Assembly: GCF_000962825.1 (NCBI RefSeq) | Contig: NZ_JZKF01000157.1 | Location: forward strand, 1-8,685 | Reading direction: 5' to 3' | DNA length: 8,685 bases | From: Actinoplanes rectilineatus | GTDB lineage: Bacteria; Actinomycetota; Actinomycetes; Mycobacteriales; Micromonosporaceae | Shown: one piece after another, positions 1 through 5,951 of the stretch | Numbering within the stretch: the stretch's first letter is position 1 | Layout of the letters: each line of letters starts with the position of its first letter | Notes under the pieces: generated by a model | Told to the model about the DNA's origin: nothing | Databases searched by the model: none | What the model saw: only the letters and a program-made list of their open reading frames with translations | Position numbers and translations under genes: made by a program

Positions 1-19
1 CCGCCCTCTCTGGTTTGCT

Positions 20-99
20 CAGCTCGTCAGCTCGTCAGCTCGTCAGCTCGTCAGCTCGTCAGCTCGTCAGCTCGTCAGCTCGTCAGCTCGTCAGCTCGT
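20..99. repeat. Perfect 8-bp tandem repeat, 10 copies
   Basis: The octamer CAGCTCGT is repeated ten times with no substitution, then breaks into non-repetitive sequence at position 100. Each unit contains the self-complementary AGCT. Eight is not a multiple of three, so the array would shift frame with each copy gained or lost, which argues against a coding role. Perfect identity over 80 bp suggests recent expansion by slipped-strand replication and likely length variation between strains. No adjacent gene start is visible on the right; the left side lies outside the window. Confidence 0.95.
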
Positions 100-507
100 T
101 GCCTGCTGGCTCGCGGTCGGCCGTCCGTCGATTTCGCGTCTGTCCGTGGGTTGGTCCGCCGGTCGCCCATGCGTCGGTTCGCCCCCCACGGCGTCGGCAA
201 GCTGGCACCCATCACTCGGTTGAACAACCTGGCTGGGCGTCGCAGGTCTGCCTTGTGCCGGTTCGTGGTTTGATCGGAGTCGGGTTCCGGCCGCGTTGGT
301 CAAGGCAGGTGGGTGTCGCTTTCGTCCGTTGAGCGCGGGCGAATTTGCCGCTCAGCCACTGCTGGCTCGAGCTTGGGTCGGTTCCTCCGAGCCGGCCCGG
401 TTTCGTCGGCCAGGTTTGGCGCGGATTTTGTAGCTCGGCCGGTGTCCGCTCCCGCTCGTGCCGGTCGATCAGGTGAGTGCTGGCTCGTCGGTCGGGTCCG
501 CAGGGCT
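100..507. other. Gene-free stretch with degenerate GCTGGCTCG / GGTCGG words
   Basis: No reading frame here has a recognisable domain or a ribosome binding site. What can be seen are scattered short words: GCTGGCTCG occurs at 105-113, 361-369 and 479-487, the first and third followed closely by GGTCGG. A 19-bp segment at 441-459 matches 521-539, the 3' end of the GNAT gene, at 18 of 19 positions. It may be repeat-derived intergenic DNA or decayed coding sequence; I cannot tell which. Confidence 0.5.
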
Positions 508-1050
508 TCACGACCTGATTGGTGTCAGCTCCCGCTCGTAGGTCTGGCCAACCAGCTCTGCGCCGAAGCTCTGATGCTTCTCCTCGGCGACCAGCTGAAA
601 TCCGCGCTTGAGGTAGATGTGCCGAGCCGCCACCAGCGGGTCGTTGGTCCACAGGCGCATCCGGGAATATCCGGCCTGCTCTGCGAACTCGAGACACCTG
701 TCCACGAGACGCCCACCGAGCCCCGACCCGCGCGCGTCCGGATGCACCAGCAGGATCCGCAGCTGCGCGGTCCCGCCATCGGTCCCGCCGCCGGTCCCAC
801 CGCCGGTCCCGCCCTCAGCTGCGCCGCCATCGACGCAGAAGACGCACCCGACACGCCGTCCGTCGGCCTCGGCGATCCATGCGGCCTCCCGCTGCGGGTC
901 GTGACTCCCCGCGTAGTCCGCCACGATCCGCGCCACCAGCGCCTCGAAGGCGGTGCCCCACCCGAACTCGTTCGCATAGACCTCGCCGTGCGCCTGCACC
1001 ACCCAGCCGAGGTCGCCCGGCTCGCCCAGTGCCCGGATCGTCACGTCCAT
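508..1050 (-). CDS. GNAT family N-acetyltransferase
   Basis: Predicted 180-aa acetyltransferase of the GNAT fold, which moves an acetyl group from acetyl-CoA to an amine; the substrate cannot be read from the sequence. The acetyl-CoA binding loop is clear at about residues 102-113 (VHPDARGSGLGG), followed by the helix RLVDRCLEFAEQAG and the late-fold motif ARHIYLKRGFQLV (142-154). The N-terminus (PGDLGWVVQAHGEVYANEFGW) resembles GNAT domains that elsewhere are fused to MarR regulators, but no MarR domain is present here. The ATG at 1050 is chosen because GGGAGG lies 8 nt upstream; an in-frame GTG at 1059 overlaps that ribosome binding site. An odd Gly/Thr repeat occupies residues 80-94, between two core strands. 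The gene diverges from the TetR gene and is probably repressed by it. Confidence 0.9.
   Translation of the reverse strand: MDVTIRALGEPGDLGWVVQAHGEVYANEFGWGTAFEALVARIVADYAGSHDPQREAAWIAEADGRRVGCVFCVDGGAAEGGTGGGTGGGTDGGTAQLRILLVHPDARGSGLGGRLVDRCLEFAEQAGYSRMRLWTNDPLVAARHIYLKRGFQLVAEEKHQSFGAELVGQTYERELTPIRS
769..816 (-). repeat. 12-bp coding minisatellite, 4 units, within the GNAT gene
   Basis: On the plus strand four units of pattern GGTCCCRCCNNC run head to tail. The gene reads them as a four-residue repeat (Gly-Gly-Thr then Gly, Gly or Asp) covering residues about 80-94. The unit length is a multiple of three, so copy-number change would keep the frame. The stretch falls between the strand ending FCVDG and the strand starting AQLRILLVHP, meaning it lengthens a surface loop rather than disrupting the core. 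Confidence 0.85.
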
Positions 1051-1067
1051 GGCGATCACCTCCCGTT

Positions 1068-1087
1068 ACTGAAACAGTCGTTTCAGT
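1068..1087. promoter_or_regulatory. Inverted repeat, probable TetR operator
   Basis: The 8-bp arms ACTGAAAC and GTTTCAGT are perfectly complementary around a 4-nt centre (AGTC), giving a 20-bp dyad of a size typical for TetR-family operators. It lies between the divergent GNAT and TetR starts. It occupies the -35/spacer zone of the TetR promoter and the presumed 5' leader of the GNAT gene, so one bound dimer pair could block both. That the neighbouring TetR protein binds here is an inference from position. Confidence 0.75.
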
Positions 1088-1090
1088 TGG

Positions 1091-1097
1091 CATACTA
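1091..1097. promoter_or_regulatory. Overlapping back-to-back -10 elements
   Basis: On the plus strand CATACT (1091-1096) is followed after 6 nt by the ATG of the TetR gene, a spacing expected for a leaderless transcript. The minus strand of nearly the same bases reads TAGTAT (1097-1092), a good -10 match pointing towards the GNAT gene, with a start predicted near 1085. No clear -35 is seen for either direction. The two promoters therefore appear to share one AT-rich patch beside the operator. Confidence 0.45.
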
Positions 1098-1102
1098 GCC
1101 CG

Positions 1103-1744
1103 ATGGTCGAACCGTCCACAACACCCTCGCCGAGGCGCTCCGAACTGCTGGAACTCGCCTACGACTACGTAGGACGCCACGGCCTGGCAGCCCTGTCGCT
1201 CCGCCCGCTGGCTGCCGAGATCGGCTCCAGCCCCCGAGTCCTGCTCTTCCTTTTCGGGAGTAAGGAGGGCCTGATCCGGGAGCTGCTGGCCCGCGCCCGC
1301 GCGGACGAGCTGGCCATGCTGCGCAGGCTGGGCACTCACGCCTCGTCCGATGCGGGCGGCGGGGAACCGCTGCCCGGCGAGCGGTTGCCGCAGCCCGACC
1401 TTCTGGCGGTCACCGCCGAGCAGATCTGGCTCTGGCTCAGCGATCCGGCACATCGATCCGTACTCGTCCTTTGGACCGAGGCCTACGGACAGTCGCTGGC
1501 CGACCCTGCCGGTCCGTGGTCGGGCTTCGCCGCCTCGACCGTCACCGACTGGCTCACCATGCTTGCCGACTCCCAGCCCGATGCGGAGCGGCACACCCCG
1601 GAGGGCCTGGCTCGTCGCACCGCCGTCCTCGCTGTTCTCCGCGGCGCGATGCTCGACCTGTTGGCCACCGGCGACCACACTCGTGTCACCGACGCCGTGC
1701 TCCAGTGCCTCCATGCCGTCACACCAGCCCGGCATCGTGGGTGA
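1103..1744 (+). CDS. TetR/AcrR family transcriptional regulator
   Basis: Predicted 213-aa one-component repressor. The N-terminal DNA-binding domain is recognisable at about residues 12-60: a first helix (RRSELLELAYDYVGRHG), then the helix-turn-helix LSLRPLAAEIGSSPRVLLFLFGSKEGL with the usual turn and the aromatic/GSKEGL end. The rest is a helical ligand-binding and dimerisation domain with no nameable ligand. The ATG at 1103 has no Shine-Dalgarno sequence but sits 6 nt after a -10-like CATACT, so translation is probably leaderless. The gene diverges from the GNAT gene across a 20-bp inverted repeat, consistent with autorepression and control of the acetyltransferase. Its last 26 bp overlap the 3' end of the convergent response regulator gene. 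Confidence 0.92.
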   Translation: MVEPSTTPSPRRSELLELAYDYVGRHGLAALSLRPLAAEIGSSPRVLLFLFGSKEGLIRELLARARADELAMLRRLGTHASSDAGGGEPLPGERLPQPDLLAVTAEQIWLWLSDPAHRSVLVLWTEAYGQSLADPAGPWSGFAASTVTDWLTMLADSQPDAERHTPEGLARRTAVLAVLRGAMLDLLATGDHTRVTDAVLQCLHAVTPARHRG

Positions 1745-2513
1745 GTAGAGCTATCTGCACCCGGTTGTTCACCGTCAACTTGATGAGTAGCCGCGACACG
1801 TGTCCCTTCACCGTCGGAACACCCATCCGCAGTTCGGCGGAGATCTCCGCATTGGAGCAACCCCGGCCGATCAGCACCGCCACCTCGACCTCTCGATCGG
1901 TGAGCACGGCCAGCCGCTTCCGGGCCAGTGCCTGCCGGTTGCCCGCAGCCGGGTCGGCGACATGGTCGATCAGCCTCCGGATCACCATGGGGGAGAGCAT
2001 CGCTGCCCCGGCCGCGACGGTCCGCACCGCGGAAAGGATCTCCAGGGGCGGCGTGTCCTTGAGCAGGAACCCGCTTGCCCCGCCGCGGAGGGCCTCCAGC
2101 ACGTACTCGTCCGCGTCGAACGTGGTCAGCACGATGATCTGTGGCGCCTCTGCTCGGCTGCGGATGCGCCTCGTCGCGATCAGCCCGTCCACCCGGGGCA
2201 TCCGGATGTCCATCAGCACGATGTCCGGCCAGTGCGCGTCCACGATCTTCACCGCTTCTGCTCCGTCCTCCGCCTCGCCGACCACCTCGATGTCCGGCGA
2301 GCCGCCCACCAGGATGCGGAGACCTGCCCGGACCAGGGCATCGTCATCCACGATCGCCAAGCGGATCGGCCGTCCAGCGCCGTCCTGACCTCGACGGTCG
2401 CCATGACGGGCGGCCTGTTGACCGCGCCCATCGGTGATCGGCTGGTCCTTGCCGGTCGGCTTGCGGTTCACGCCCGCGGCACCGTCGTCCACCGTGTCAC
2501 TCACGCCGGCCAC
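1719..2513 (-). CDS. NarL/FixJ-type response regulator (LuxR-type HTH)
   Basis: Output protein of a two-component system, about 264 aa. The receiver domain spans roughly residues 49-165, with acidic pocket DDD at 56-58, phospho-acceptor Asp102 in LMDIRMP, Thr130 and Lys152. A GerE/LuxR-type helix-turn-helix follows at about 203-262 (LTDREVEVAVLIGRGCSNAEIS, then TVKGHVSRLLIKL). The gene overlaps the end of the kinase gene. GTG at 2513 has GGAG 5 nt upstream. The in-frame GTG at 2504 overlaps the kinase TGA as GTGA and is an equally plausible start, giving 261 aa. Either way about 45 polar residues precede the receiver, which is unusual because relatives normally begin right at the first beta strand. 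The likely target is the divergent promoter upstream of the kinase. Confidence 0.93.
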   Translation of the reverse strand: MAGVSDTVDDGAAGVNRKPTGKDQPITDGRGQQAARHGDRRGQDGAGRPIRLAIVDDDALVRAGLRILVGGSPDIEVVGEAEDGAEAVKIVDAHWPDIVLMDIRMPRVDGLIATRRIRSRAEAPQIIVLTTFDADEYVLEALRGGASGFLLKDTPPLEILSAVRTVAAGAAMLSPMVIRRLIDHVADPAAGNRQALARKRLAVLTDREVEVAVLIGRGCSNAEISAELRMGVPTVKGHVSRLLIKLTVNNRVQIALLTHDAGLV

Positions 2514-3652
2514 GGCAGCTCCGCCTCCAGCCGGAACTCACCGTCGTCCGTGGTGTACCGGACATCGCCGCCGGCGAGCCCCACCCGTTCACGGATGCCG
2601 ACCAGGCCCAGCCCGTTGCCGGTGGACGGTGCTTCGGGCGTACCGGAAAAGGGGTTGATGACGGTGATCCGCAGACCGTGACCGGCCTCGCCGGCAACGC
2701 GCACCCGCGCGGCAGGCCCCGATCCGTGCTTGCGGGCGTTGGTGAGTCCCTCCTGCACGATCCGGTAGGCCGCACGTCCCAGGACCACCGGTGGTCCGTC
2801 GGCCGGCACCCCGTTGGTGTAGTCGACTGTCATCCCCGCCTCCCGGGCGCTCTCCACCAGATCGTTCATGTCGGCCAGGCCCGGTTGTGGTGGCTCCGGC
2901 CGTGCGCTCTGCGCCCCCACCACGGCGCGAAGCTCCTCCAGCGCCTCGTGGGCACTGGTCCGGATCGCGGCCGAGGCGATCGACAACTCCTCCGGCGTCA
3001 CCTGCCCGCGGACCTCCAAAGCGCCGGCATGCAGGCTGATCAGCGACATGCGGTGAGCTATCACGTCGTGCATCTCGCGGGAGATCCGGGCGCGTTCGGT
3101 CAGGCGTGCTCGGTCCTCGCGGAGTTCCTGCTCGGCCTCGAGCCTGGCCGCACGCTCCCGCAGTGACGTCGTGAGCTCGCGGTAGGACTGGATGAAGAAA
3201 CCCCACCCGAGCGCGGACCCGGTGACGAAGATGCGGACCAGGGCATCGATCCAGGCGTCATAGGGCGGGTCGCCTTGCAGGAAGTAGTAGAGAAGGCCGG
3301 TGACGACGTTGACGACGCCGAGGATGAGCACCGATCGTGGCCTGCAACGCACCGCCGCGGTGAACAGGGCCACCGCGATCGCCCCGCCCACGGCTACCGA
3401 GATCCCCCCGAACGGCACCAGGGCCGTAGCCAGGACGAAGGGGTGACGCCGGCGAACCACCAGAGCCAGCGCGCCCAACAACCCGATGAGCAGGTCGACC
3501 TGCCATGGGAGGAACGCGCCGGGCGCCTGAGCGTCACCGACCTTGACCATCATCGACCCGTAGCCGAAGGCCAGCACGATCGCGATGCCGCCGATCAGCC
3601 GATTGCGCGTGGCGGTGCCACGGTTGTCGGGCACCAGCGAGGGGAGTTGCAT
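2501..3652 (-). CDS. Membrane sensor histidine kinase, HisKA_3 type
   Basis: Predicted 383-aa sensor kinase of the NarX/DesK/LiaS-like class that phosphorylates NarL-type regulators. The N-terminal half holds about five hydrophobic segments (near residues 18-36, 51-66, 72-100, 106-124 and 136-156) with little extracytoplasmic sequence, suggesting that the stimulus is sensed within or at the membrane. A short coiled linker (158-190) leads to the dimerisation/phosphoacceptor motif ERARISREMHDVIAHRMS, with His195. The HATPase domain shows the N box QEGLTNARKH (Asn305) and the G box GNGLGLVGIRERV (346-358). The ATG at 3652 is the first good start, though its Shine-Dalgarno is weak. The 3' end overlaps the response regulator gene, so the two are co-translated. 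The inducing signal is unknown. Confidence 0.93.
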   Translation of the reverse strand: MQLPSLVPDNRGTATRNRLIGGIAIVLAFGYGSMMVKVGDAQAPGAFLPWQVDLLIGLLGALALVVRRRHPFVLATALVPFGGISVAVGGAIAVALFTAAVRCRPRSVLILGVVNVVTGLLYYFLQGDPPYDAWIDALVRIFVTGSALGWGFFIQSYRELTTSLRERAARLEAEQELREDRARLTERARISREMHDVIAHRMSLISLHAGALEVRGQVTPEELSIASAAIRTSAHEALEELRAVVGAQSARPEPPQPGLADMNDLVESAREAGMTVDYTNGVPADGPPVVLGRAAYRIVQEGLTNARKHGSGPAARVRVAGEAGHGLRITVINPFSGTPEAPSTGNGLGLVGIRERVGLAGGDVRYTTDDGEFRLEAELPWPA

Positions 3653-3688
3653 GCGGCAAGAGTAGGAGGGCGGACTCGCCCGGTGGGA

Positions 3689-3726
3689 CCTACCAAAGTA
3701 GGGTCACTGACCCTTCTTGAGAAGGG
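3689..3726. promoter_or_regulatory. Three overlapping dyads in the kinase/hydrolase divergent promoter
   Basis: Three inverted repeats are chained here: CCTAC-CAAA-GTAGG (3689-3702), GGGTCA-C-TGACCC (3701-3713) and CCCTTCT-TG-AGAAGGG (3711-3726). Adjacent dyads share bases, so they could not all extrude or be bound at once. On the minus strand a -10-like TACTTT (3700-3695) lies 17 bp from a TTCTCA -35-like hexamer (3723-3718), placing the middle dyad exactly in the spacer of the kinase promoter. A plus-strand TAGGGT (3699-3704) could serve the hydrolase. The probable ligand is the neighbouring response regulator; this is inferred from position only. Confidence 0.6.
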
Positions 3727-3761
3727 TGTGGGCCGGCACCGCCGTGGTGGATCGTCGCGGC

Positions 3762-5111
3762 ATGCGATTCCTCCCCGCCGTTATCCTCCCGATCGTCTGG
3801 GCCGTGCTGTCCGCCTGGTGGACGCCGCGCGGCCCGCTTACCAACGCCGAGGCTCTCTGGTCGATTGCGATCAGCGCCGGGGTCGGCGTCCTGGCCGGCC
3901 GGGCGGTCCGATCTCGCTGGGTGATCCTCTCAACCCCTCTGCTGTACGCGTTGACGCTCGAACTGGCCAGGCTGCGGGTGTCCGGTCCCTCCGTGGACAT
4001 GCCGCAACCCACTTCGTTCGGCTTTCTCGCCCTGGTCACCGGCCGTGGCGTTCACGGTCTGCTCACCTTGCTTCCACTGGTTCTCGGCGTGATGCTCGGC
4101 AACGGCCTGCGGCGCCGGTGGAAGCAGGTGGCCGTGGTCGTTCCTCTCCTGGCCGTCGCCGTGGTCGTCGCGATTCCGGCACGCACAGCCCCGATTCCCG
4201 GTGGAGTCGCCGAACTGGCCATGGTCTCGGCCGGTGATCACGAGCTGGGCGTGATGATCCGCGGGCGGGACGAGAGCGCACCCGTCCTGCTGTTCGTCCC
4301 GGGCACCCCCGGTGGCTCGGAGAAGGCGGCGATGCGCCGTCACCTGGCTGGGCTCGAGAAACACTTCGTGGTCGCCACGCTGGACCGGCGTGGTGGGGGA
4401 GCGTCCTACCAGGCACTGGACCCGACGGTCACCGTGACTCTCGATGATGCGGTCGCCGACGTGACGGCGGTGACCGATCATCTGCGCGGGCGATTCCGGC
4501 AGGAACGGATCGTCATGCTGGCCTTCTCCGGAGGTTCGATCCTCGGAGCGCTCGCGGTCAAGCAGCATCCGGAGAAGTATCGCGCCTACGTCGGTACCGG
4601 ACAGGCTGTCGACCTGGAAGCCAGCGACCAGATCTTCTACGACGACATCCTGGCCTGGGCACGTGCCGGTGGCCGTGCCGAGGTTGCCGACCAGCTCGCC
4701 GCGCAGGGGCGACCACCCTATGCGGACTTCTGGTCCTACGAGCCGTTCATGCTCTACGAGAACCAGGTGTACGACCAGGGCGACCCGGTCCTCGAGATCT
4801 CGGCGGACGAGCTCACGCTGCTGGAGAAGGCCCACACCATGGTCGCGATCATGGACACCTGGTCGGCGCTGTACCCCCGCATGCAGGACACCGACCTGCG
4901 CCGTGACGTGACAAGTCTGGAAGTACCGGCCTACTTCATCCAGGGAGGCAACGAGATGCGCGGTCTCAGCGAGGTGTTCGCCGAGTGGTATCCGGCGCTG
5001 GTGGCCCCCGACAAACGCCTGATCACCATCCCGGGCGCGGGACATCGGGCGATGTTCGAGCGTCCCGACGTCCTCGTCGCCACCCTGGCCGAACTCTTCC
5101 CCCGCCGATGA
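3762..5111 (+). CDS. Alpha/beta hydrolase with N-terminal membrane domain
   Basis: Predicted 449-aa protein in two parts. Residues 1-140 hold about five hydrophobic segments (near 1-20, 30-49, 53-71, 100-113 and 121-138). The remainder, from about 170, is an alpha/beta hydrolase: strand plus oxyanion region LLFVPGTPGG, then LDRRGGGAS, then the nucleophile elbow AFSGG (Ser256). The acid position follows FIQG and reads GNE (Glu398 where relatives usually have Asp), and the catalytic His428 is in GAGHRAMFERP. It resembles proline-iminopeptidase-like (S33) hydrolases; the substrate is unknown. The catalytic domain follows a fifth hydrophobic segment, which would put it outside the cell if the N-terminus is inside. 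ATG at 3762 is preferred; an in-frame TTG at 3717 lies inside a palindrome. Ribosome binding is weak. It diverges from the kinase and is the likely regulon member. Confidence 0.85.
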   Translation: MRFLPAVILPIVWAVLSAWWTPRGPLTNAEALWSIAISAGVGVLAGRAVRSRWVILSTPLLYALTLELARLRVSGPSVDMPQPTSFGFLALVTGRGVHGLLTLLPLVLGVMLGNGLRRRWKQVAVVVPLLAVAVVVAIPARTAPIPGGVAELAMVSAGDHELGVMIRGRDESAPVLLFVPGTPGGSEKAAMRRHLAGLEKHFVVATLDRRGGGASYQALDPTVTVTLDDAVADVTAVTDHLRGRFRQERIVMLAFSGGSILGALAVKQHPEKYRAYVGTGQAVDLEASDQIFYDDILAWARAGGRAEVADQLAAQGRPPYADFWSYEPFMLYENQVYDQGDPVLEISADELTLLEKAHTMVAIMDTWSALYPRMQDTDLRRDVTSLEVPAYFIQGGNEMRGLSEVFAEWYPALVAPDKRLITIPGAGHRAMFERPDVLVATLAELFPRR

Positions 5112-5125
5112 CCCCCGTCGACCGG

Positions 5126-5917
5126 TCAGGCCAGCGCCAGCCCCGGATCCGGGTCGGGATCCGCGGCCGGGGCCGGGATCCGATATTCCTCGGTCAGCGT
5201 CGTCATCGGCCCCGGCCAGGTCGCCTGCGCCACCTCGATCGGTTTCCGCGTCTCGTCGAAGGCAACATGCAGCAGATGCAGTACCGGGGTGTCCGGCCGG
5301 ATCTGCAGGATCTCCGCCTCCTCGCGACTCGGCTGCCGGGCGCTGATGGTGTCGGTCGCCGAGTCGTACCGGCGGTTCAGCACGTCCTCCGCCTCCTGAT
5401 AGAGCGGACGCCCGAATGCCTCCATCCGTTCCAGCGAGGTGCCACTCACGTCGTGCACCCGGAACCAGGAGGCACCGACCTCCACGGTTGCGTCGTCGGC
5501 GCGCACCAGATGCCGCCGCACCAGCAACTCCGTGCCGTCCCGCACACCGAACGCGTCCGCGACCTCCGGCGGGGCCGGCTCCCGGCCGACTGCGGTGAGC
5601 TGCTGGCGATAGCGGGCCGCCAGATCGGCGTGATACCCGCGGTGGCTGCCATACCGGCCACGGGACAGGCGGTTGAGCCGCCGCCGAGTGCCACGGACGT
5701 AGGTGCCGGAACCCGGCTTGGTGATCAGGATGCCCTCGACCCGCAGCTGGTCGACGGTGCGTTGCACGGTCTGCTTCGCCACTCCGAACATTTCCGCCAT
5801 GGCCGGGATGGACGGCAGCCGCTCACCGGGTTGCCAGTCTCCGCGCCGGATACGTTCACGTAGCTGAGCCGCGATCTGCCGATGCGGAAACTCGGCAGCG
5901 CCCGGGTTGATTGCCAT
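5126..5917 (-). CDS. GntR family transcriptional regulator (HutC/UTRA subfamily)
   Basis: Predicted 263-aa regulator. The winged helix is at about residues 10-76 (QIAAQLRERIRRGDWQPGERLPSIPAMAEMFGVAKQTVQRTVDQL, ending in the wing GSGTYVRG). From about 95 to 245 comes a UTRA-type effector domain, including ELLVRRHLVRADD, RMEAFGRPLYQEAEDVL and PVLHLLHVAFDETRKPIEVAQATWPG, a layout typical of HutC-like regulators that sense small metabolites. The C-terminus ends in an Ala/Pro/Asp-Pro tail. ATG at 5917 is supported by GGAGG 5 nt upstream. The gene converges on the hydrolase with a 14-bp gap. A CTAG-type palindrome upstream is the probable autoregulatory site. No metabolic gene lies beside it, so the effector cannot be guessed. 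Confidence 0.92.
   Translation of the reverse strand: MAINPGAAEFPHRQIAAQLRERIRRGDWQPGERLPSIPAMAEMFGVAKQTVQRTVDQLRVEGILITKPGSGTYVRGTRRRLNRLSRGRYGSHRGYHADLAARYRQQLTAVGREPAPPEVADAFGVRDGTELLVRRHLVRADDATVEVGASWFRVHDVSGTSLERMEAFGRPLYQEAEDVLNRRYDSATDTISARQPSREEAEILQIRPDTPVLHLLHVAFDETRKPIEVAQATWPGPMTTLTEEYRIPAPAADPDPDPGLALA
5142..5153. repeat. 12-bp perfect palindrome at a convergent gene end
   Basis: CCCGGATCCGGG lies inside the last codons of the GntR gene, close to the 14-bp gap that separates it from the convergent hydrolase stop. GGATCC recurs at 5158-5163 and 5177-5182 because the gene encodes an Asp-Pro repeat there. A role in ending transcription is possible, but there is no T-tract and the palindrome has no loop. 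Confidence 0.3.
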
Positions 5918-5934
5918 GCTGACCTCCGAACCCT

Positions 5935-5951
5935 CTAGCTAGGTTCCTAGG
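5935..5951. promoter_or_regulatory. CTAG-type palindrome, probable GntR operator and promoter
   Basis: CTAGG-TT-CCTAG (5939-5950) is a perfect dyad, overlapped on its left by the palindrome CTAGCTAG (5935-5942). It lies 18-33 bp upstream of the GntR start. Winged-helix GntR regulators bind short dyads of this size, so autoregulation is likely by position. On the plus strand TAGGTT (5940-5945) fits the TAnnnT -10 pattern and ends 6 nt before an ATG at 5952, so the operator would also cover a rightward leaderless promoter. Confidence 0.6.

Noticed and set aside
15..332. Plus-strand frame with SSSARQLV repeats
   Set aside because: The amino-acid repeat merely reflects the 8-bp tandem repeat read over 24 bases; the start is TTG with no ribosome binding site, and the rest matches no family.
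212..697. Minus-strand 161-aa frame overlapping the GNAT gene end
   Set aside because: Half of it is the GNAT coding sequence read in another frame; the remainder has no domain and no start signal of its own.
815..1735. Long minus-strand frame opposite the TetR gene
   Set aside because: It is antisense to a clear TetR gene and runs on into a wrong frame of the GNAT gene; its codon pattern is that of an opposite-strand shadow in high-G+C DNA.
3717..3761. TTG at 3717 as the hydrolase start
   Set aside because: It lies within a palindrome in the promoter zone with no ribosome binding site; the first hydrophobic segment begins right after the ATG at 3762.
4985..5863. Long plus-strand frame across the hydrolase end and opposite GntR
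   Set aside because: It is out of frame with the hydrolase and antisense to a well-supported GntR/UTRA protein; no domain is visible.
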